From: Bacteroidaceae bacterium
GTDB lineage: Bacteria > Bacteroidota > Bacteroidia > Bacteroidales > Bacteroidaceae
Length of the DNA: 50,009 nt
Direction of reading: 5' to 3'
Assembly (NCBI GenBank): GCA_017445925.1
Contig: JAFSRW010000075.1
Location: forward strand, 1-50,009
Of this stretch, positions 45,949 through 50,009 are shown piece after piece. The notes beneath the pieces were generated by a model. It had not been told where the DNA came from. It did not search any database and saw nothing but the letters and a program-made list of their open reading frames with translations. Every line of letters starts with the position of its first letter. Within the stretch, counting starts at the first letter, position 1. The translations under genes were made by a program, and so were the position numbers.

Positions 45949-48492
45949 ATGAAAACGAAAAAGACTTTGGCTATATTCGCCATGTTGGCCACCGTCATGA
46001 TGGCTGCCATGTTTACAGCTTGTAGTAACGACGACAATTCGGTAAAACCCAAGCCTCTGGATGACGAGGATGCTACACTAGTGACGAACGACCAGGAACT
46101 GCGCAACGCCATCAAGGACGGTGCAAGCATCAAGCTGGCTAACGACATCGACCTCAGCAACAGTACGCTGAGTATCCCAAGCGGTACGAAGGTAACCATC
46201 AACTTGGGTGGCTTCACGCTGGACCGCAAACTGACACAGCGCGGCGAAGGCGGCGGTCAGGTCATCACTATACGTGAAGGCGCTACGCTGAACCTCAGTA
46301 ACGGGACCCTGAAAGGCGGCTGGGGCGGCAACGCCGGCGGTGTCAGCAACGAGGCAGGTACGGCTAACCTGACGGACGTCACCATCACCGGCTGTACGGG
46401 CGACGACAAGGGCGGCGCCATCTGCAACCTAAGCGGCGGAACGCTGACGATGAAGGGTGGTTCCATTACGGGCAACACGAGTTTCGATAAAGATGATCCA
46501 ACAGGTGGCGGCGGTATGTTCAACGCCGAGGGTGCTACGGCAACCCTGACGGACGTGACCGTCACGGGCAATCAGGCCAAGTCGAAAGGTGGCGGCGGTA
46601 TCTGCAACTACGGCACGCTGACACTCGATGGCTGTACCATCACTGGCAACACCTGCGGAAAGAACGGCGGCGGCATTTATAATTTCAGCACTGCCACTCT
46701 GAACATGCAGGGGAAAATGACCATAACCGACAACATAGGAAAAGAAGGCTTGACCCACAATGTCTTTCTGAAAGAGAATGCGGTCATCACCGTCAGCGGT
46801 GCACTGACAGACAGTAAAATAGGTATTACGTTGGAAGACGAAACAGGAACGTTCACCAGTGGCTACAAAGAAAAGAACAGCGATGTTGACCCCGCCACCA
46901 TCTTCACGTCTGACCTAACAGGCGTAATGGCTGTCAGCCCCGATGACAACAACGAGGCGCAGCTAAGCAATTCCCTCCCCGACGGCGACATCTATTACAT
47001 CGAGCGCTCATGGGACGACGCAAGCAAGTCCGTTAAGACTGAAACCAAGATTCTGCATAATGGCGACTACACCACGCTGACCGGCGGCGATGACATCACT
47101 ATTCAGCCCGGATTCTATGTCGTCAAGAGCAATATCGAGCACGACGACATCGACTTGGTCGGCGATGGTGTACACCATCTTATCCTCTGCGACGGCGCTC
47201 AAGTAGAGGCCGACATCGTCCATGTAGCTCCCGGGCACACGCTCCATATCTATGGCCAGGCAGCCAATTCCGGCAAATTGTATATTCCAATGGGAAATGA
47301 TGATGAATTTGAAAAAGAATCGGGCATCGGTGGCAGAAACGCAGAAGCCTGTGGCAACGTTATCATCCACGGAGGCGATATCCACGCCGAGGGTAAAGAC
47401 TTAGGAGGTGCCGGCATCGGTGGTGGCCAAAATGGCAATGGTGGCAACGTCACCATCTATGGTGGCAATGTCTTTGCTCAAGGAGGAGGTGGCGATGATA
47501 TATGCGGTGCGGGCATTGGCGGCGGAAACGCAGCCAATGGCGGAACTGTCACCATCTATGGCGGCACCATCAAAGCCGACGGATATAAGGGTGGCGCCGG
47601 CATCGGTAGCGGCAACAACGACAGTCATCATGGTGGCACTGGTCCGCTTAGTGGTGAGCGTTCCCCCATTACTGGTGGCACTGTCATCATCTATGGCGGT
47701 TACGTGGAAGCTTACGGCACTGATGGTGGTGCCGGCATCGGCGGCGGCAACAATGGTGGCGGTGCCGACGTCACCATCAACGGCGGCATCGTGAAAGCAA
47801 ATGGTGGATCTAGTGGCGCAGGTATCGGTACCGGCATACAAGGAGGAAGTGATGCAGTCCATTATACTGGTAAACTCACCGTGAACGGCGGCGAGGTGTA
47901 TGCCTATGGCGGCGATGACGCTGCCGGCATTGGCGGCGGCGATGATGTCAGTGGTTCCGATGTCACCATCAACGGCGGCTATGTCTATGCCAAGGGCGAC
48001 GGCAACGGTGCGGGTATCGGTAGTGGTTGTGAAGGCATCTGGAGCGGTGGCAAACAAGGTGGCTCGCTCACGGTCACTGGCGGTCGTGTGGAAGCATACG
48101 GCGGTGAAGATGCTGCCGGCATCGGTGGCGGCGAGGATGCCGACGGAGGCACCGTCACTATCAGCGGTGGCTACGTCTATGCCAAGGGCAGTTACGGTGG
48201 TGCTGGCATCGGCGGCGGCGAAGGAGGCGACGGCGCTAATGTGACCATCACAGGCGGCACTGTCCATGCTTCTGCTGGATCAGGTGATACTGGAAACAGA
48301 GCCATCGGTCCGGGCTATGGCGATGACGTTTACGGCTCGCTGACCGTCGGCGACTTGATGATGGTACGTGCCGAGCGTATCTTCACAGAGCCCGAGCGTG
48401 TGAACGGCTGCTGGTACCGCACGGATGTCCACGTGGAGCTTTGCACCCATCCAGGCTATACGGCAGATACTTGCCCCTATCATAAGCATTAG
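45949..48492 (+). CDS. Glycine-rich repeat surface lipoprotein
   Basis: 847 residues. Lipobox FTAC with Cys25. Residues 45-270 form a right-handed beta-helix-like region (GGNAGGVSNEAGTANLTDVT, GGGGICNYGTLTLDGCTITG), a pattern of autotransporter-like and polymorphic outer-membrane repeats. A middle region (about 300-460) is less repetitive. Residues of about 465-800 hold about nine tandem units of the form GAGIGGG-x(5-20)-VTIxGGxVxAxG. The C-terminus has Cys/His pairs (C-T-H-P, C-P-Y-H-K-H). No enzyme motif is seen; probable adhesin or matrix protein. Higher GC than its neighbours owing to Gly codons. Confidence 0.88.
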   Translation: MKTKKTLAIFAMLATVMMAAMFTACSNDDNSVKPKPLDDEDATLVTNDQELRNAIKDGASIKLANDIDLSNSTLSIPSGTKVTINLGGFTLDRKLTQRGEGGGQVITIREGATLNLSNGTLKGGWGGNAGGVSNEAGTANLTDVTITGCTGDDKGGAICNLSGGTLTMKGGSITGNTSFDKDDPTGGGGMFNAEGATATLTDVTVTGNQAKSKGGGGICNYGTLTLDGCTITGNTCGKNGGGIYNFSTATLNMQGKMTITDNIGKEGLTHNVFLKENAVITVSGALTDSKIGITLEDETGTFTSGYKEKNSDVDPATIFTSDLTGVMAVSPDDNNEAQLSNSLPDGDIYYIERSWDDASKSVKTETKILHNGDYTTLTGGDDITIQPGFYVVKSNIEHDDIDLVGDGVHHLILCDGAQVEADIVHVAPGHTLHIYGQAANSGKLYIPMGNDDEFEKESGIGGRNAEACGNVIIHGGDIHAEGKDLGGAGIGGGQNGNGGNVTIYGGNVFAQGGGGDDICGAGIGGGNAANGGTVTIYGGTIKADGYKGGAGIGSGNNDSHHGGTGPLSGERSPITGGTVIIYGGYVEAYGTDGGAGIGGGNNGGGADVTINGGIVKANGGSSGAGIGTGIQGGSDAVHYTGKLTVNGGEVYAYGGDDAAGIGGGDDVSGSDVTINGGYVYAKGDGNGAGIGSGCEGIWSGGKQGGSLTVTGGRVEAYGGEDAAGIGGGEDADGGTVTISGGYVYAKGSYGGAGIGGGEGGDGANVTITGGTVHASAGSGDTGNRAIGPGYGDDVYGSLTVGDLMMVRAERIFTEPERVNGCWYRTDVHVELCTHPGYTADTCPYHKH
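45995..46038 (+). repeat. 44-bp direct repeat, copy 2 (lipoprotein signal region)
   Basis: Identical to 45067-45110. Confidence 0.95.
47395..48280 (+). repeat. Tandem coding repeats GAGIGGG...VTI-GG
   Basis: About nine units of 75-110 bp, imperfect, encode the glycine-rich stacks of the lipoprotein. Confidence 0.8.
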
Positions 48493-48524
48493 AAAGAGCC
48501 TGCTCCATTGTGCTAAAAGGTTTC

Positions 48525-48998
48525 TCACTGGCCAGTGGCCAGTGAGAAACCTTTAATCATCGGAATGGGCGGGAGTGTCTTCCCGTTCTCCATCACCGCC
48601 ATAGCGTAGCCTATCAGCAGCCAGTTGGTCGGATGCGTCTGCGGGTCACCCAAGTCCCTGTCGGGCCCTATTCCCGTGTAGTCCGACACATGGCGGATAT
48701 AGGCAGGCGTATTGTTCTCCTTGGCTGGAGCCCATCGCGACACAATGTCTCTGATGGTCCGTAGCTTGTACTTCCCGTAATACGTCTTGCAGAGAATCAC
48801 AAAAGCAGCTCGCCAACCATATTCCATAGTATAAAATTGGACAAATTCAGCCTCACCCCGACCCTCTCCCTTGGGAGAAGAGTTGTTCCCGTTCCCGTTA
48901 ACGTTCCCGTTACCCGAAGGGTTTATTTGTCCCTGCCACTTATCCGCACTCTTGCGAATATTCAACGGATTATTATTCCTTATTCCTCTTGGTTCCAT
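48525..48998 (-). CDS. Phage structural protein P5-like protein
   Basis: 157 residues. The conserved part R-G-I-R-N-N-N-P-L-N-I-R (5-16), FYTMEYGWRAAFVILCKTYY and IRDIVSRWAPAKENNTPAYI matches the small P5-like/lysozyme-like proteins that accompany phage and mobile elements in this phylum. Residues of about 27-53 (starting PSGNGNVNGNGNNSSPKGEG) interrupt the family pattern. They are translated from a GTTAAC/GTTCCC hexamer array joined to a REP-like palindrome. It may still be functional because the frame is kept. Confidence 0.75.
   Translation of the reverse strand: MEPRGIRNNNPLNIRKSADKWQGQINPSGNGNVNGNGNNSSPKGEGRGEAEFVQFYTMEYGWRAAFVILCKTYYGKYKLRTIRDIVSRWAPAKENNTPAYIRHVSDYTGIGPDRDLGDPQTHPTNWLLIGYAMAVMENGKTLPPIPMIKGFSLATGQ
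48863..48881. repeat. REP-like palindrome in the P5-like gene
   Basis: CTCTCCC-TT-GGGAGA-A-GAG, preceded by CCTCACCCCGACC. Read in frame as S-S-P-K-G-E-G-R-G-E. Confidence 0.7.
48885..48913. repeat. GTTCCC/GTTAAC hexamer array in coding frame
   Basis: Units GTTCCC, GTTCCC, GTTAAC, GTTCCC, GTTACC. On the minus strand they are read as G-N-G-N-V-N-G-N. Directly adjoins the REP-like palindrome. Confidence 0.8.
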
Positions 48999-49010
48999 AA
49001 TTTTTATAAT

Positions 49011-49040
49011 GTTTATTGGTTATTGGTTATAGGTTATTGA
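49011..49040. repeat. TTATTGG tandem array
   Basis: Units TTATTGG, TTATTGG, TTATAGG, TTATTGA lie between the DUF3987 gene stop and the P5-like gene start. Confidence 0.75.
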
Positions 49041-50009
49041 CGGTCTAGGGATTGGTTCCCGTTCCCGTTAACGTTATCGTACGAAGTCACTTTATTTCCT
49101 TTTTTGAAACTGAGTTCTGAGTTCTGAGTCACATAATTACGATATATCCAGTTCCTGATCATCTTAGCGGTATTTTTTGTATCAAGCCCTTGCTGACGTC
49201 GCACCTTCTTTGCGTCTTCCAGCGTAAAGGTATCAGGCAGTAGCTCCAGCAGATTTCTTGGCCCTCTTGTACCTGTACGTTCCGCAGCATTATTGGCCTG
49301 CTCAATGGCATCGCCAAAGAACTGCATCTTGCACCACAGGTCGTAATTCAGACTCCAGCGGATGAAATCCTCACAGGTCTTGTCCCATTTGTAATCATTG
49401 GCGACGAACAATACACAAGCCTTTAGATAAGCTATCACGTTAGCACGGAACGTGAAGTTCTCGTAAGTACGGCTCTGGCTTAATCTGCTGAACTCCGCAC
49501 ATTCTTCATTCAGCTTCTTGGCCAGCTTGAAAGCCTGAGGACAATCTATCTCCCCACGAGCACCACAGAGGCGTTCTATGTATGGTTTCAATTCCTCATC
49601 AAACTTCTCGTCGTAATCGCCATACACGGGAATCTCGCTACCAATTTCACGCTCTGGGATGGTACAGAAGTTGATACGGCTCAGAGGGCCATCGGTCAAT
49701 ACTCGGGCAAAGTATTTCTGCCCCTTCTGGATAGTTGTAGTAGCATTCCAGTTGAAGCGAATACAAACCCTCTCCGTTACGCTTTGTGTACCGATACGCG
49801 TCTGACCGTAGCGGTTGCCAGGGTCGAAGGCCAGACACATGATACGGAACTGCTGACCGCCGCTTCCATTGCCCTTCAGTGCATCAAACTGGTCAATCTC
49901 GTTCAGCTTCACATACAGGAAATGCTCGTCCGCCTCTGCCATACGCATCACGAAGGCCGGGTTCGTCATATCCGCGTCAATCTCCTGGATAACAAGACCC
50001 TCAGGGCGT
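49034..50009 (-). CDS. DUF3987-type protein, 5' end outside the window
   Basis: The open frame runs to the window edge on the minus strand (upstream codons read R-P-E-G-L-V-I-Q-E-I-D-A-D-M), so about 325 C-terminal residues are present. The sequence resembles the C-terminal half of DUF3987 proteins, primase/helicase-like proteins carried by mobile elements and often next to VirE-type domains. The C-terminal tail is derived from two arrays: T-Q-N-S-E-L-S (an ACTCAGA repeat) and D-N-V-N-G-N-G-N (GTTAAC/GTTCCC hexamers, 49055-49082). Together with the P5-like gene it suggests the edge of an accessory element. Confidence 0.75.
   Translation of the reverse strand, partial: RPEGLVIQEIDADMTNPAFVMRMAEADEHFLYVKLNEIDQFDALKGNGSGGQQFRIMCLAFDPGNRYGQTRIGTQSVTERVCIRFNWNATTTIQKGQKYFARVLTDGPLSRINFCTIPEREIGSEIPVYGDYDEKFDEELKPYIERLCGARGEIDCPQAFKLAKKLNEECAEFSRLSQSRTYENFTFRANVIAYLKACVLFVANDYKWDKTCEDFIRWSLNYDLWCKMQFFGDAIEQANNAAERTGTRGPRNLLELLPDTFTLEDAKKVRRQQGLDTKNTAKMIRNWIYRNYVTQNSELSFKKGNKVTSYDNVNGNGNQSLDRQ
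49055..49082. repeat. GTTCCC/GTTAAC hexamer array in the DUF3987 gene tail
   Basis: Units GTTCCC, GTTCCC, GTTAAC, GTTATC. The segment 49066-49088 matches 2982-3004 over 23 bp with one mismatch. Confidence 0.8.

Noticed and set aside
47401-48267. 288-codon open frame on the minus strand rich in Ala, Thr and Asp
   Set aside because: Antisense reading of the glycine-rich tandem repeats.
49034-50009. Complete integrative element at the right edge
   Set aside because: No integrase, attachment site or transfer genes are visible; only a P5-like and a partial DUF3987 gene.

Overview
The window reads as chromosome of a member of the Bacteroidota, most likely Prevotella-like (Bacteroidales). The evidence is internal. 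Promoters follow the phylum pattern TTTG, 19-21 bp, TAnnTTTG (tandem tRNA-Val, tig, recQ, the thioredoxin-fold gene, the STAS gene). Phylum-typical proteins are present: OstA-like protein, BspA-like leucine-rich repeat lipoprotein, DUF5107-TPR protein, an 814-residue FtsX-type permease and a DUF3987 protein. No cultured species can be named from the sequence alone.

Layout. (1) 0.4-7.8 kb: a putative envelope-stress module. It has a secreted thioredoxin-fold protein, an ABC ATPase and two-module FtsX-type permease, and a divergent two-component system (receiver plus Fis-type response regulator with no AAA+ domain, and a small histidine kinase). Paired TGTC/GACA inverted repeats lie upstream of both the thioredoxin-fold gene and the divergent ABC/regulator promoter, suggesting one regulon. 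(2) 7.8-28.5 kb: mostly minus-strand housekeeping genes: an unknown membrane protein, asnS, an rluB-like pseudouridine synthase, purB, two identical tRNA-Val genes, trpS, mutL, a small membrane protein, an OstA-like protein, surA, a PpiC-type isomerase, guaB, recQ, and tig-clpP-clpX. (3) 28.6-35.3 kb: lptB, divergent from an MlaEF-type lipid transporter, then an outer-membrane protein and a 940-residue DUF5107-TPR protein. (4) 35.3-38.7 kb: a gene remnant, a STAS protein, a second porin-like protein and a GH3 NagZ-like lipoprotein. (5) 38.9-48.5 kb: surface proteins, namely a 1861-residue GLUG-type repeat protein with a large internal duplication, a 37-residue membrane peptide, a BspA-like LRR lipoprotein and a glycine-rich repeat lipoprotein. 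(6) 48.5 kb to the end: a phage-structural-like protein and the 3' part of a DUF3987 protein, probably the edge of an accessory region.

Two non-coding themes stand out. First, many gene junctions consist of short tandem arrays with 6-10 bp units in several families. These arrays run into stop codons, sit directly upstream of -7 boxes, and in places are translated as tails or linkers (mutL, the DUF3987 protein, the P5-like protein, the giant surface protein, the porin signal peptide). Second, a promoter cassette of about 95 bp occurs twice, before the STAS gene and before the 37-residue peptide. It holds GTCTG boxes spaced 20-21 bp apart, followed by a hairpin whose stem differs between copies but stays paired, a T-run and a TATTTTTG box.
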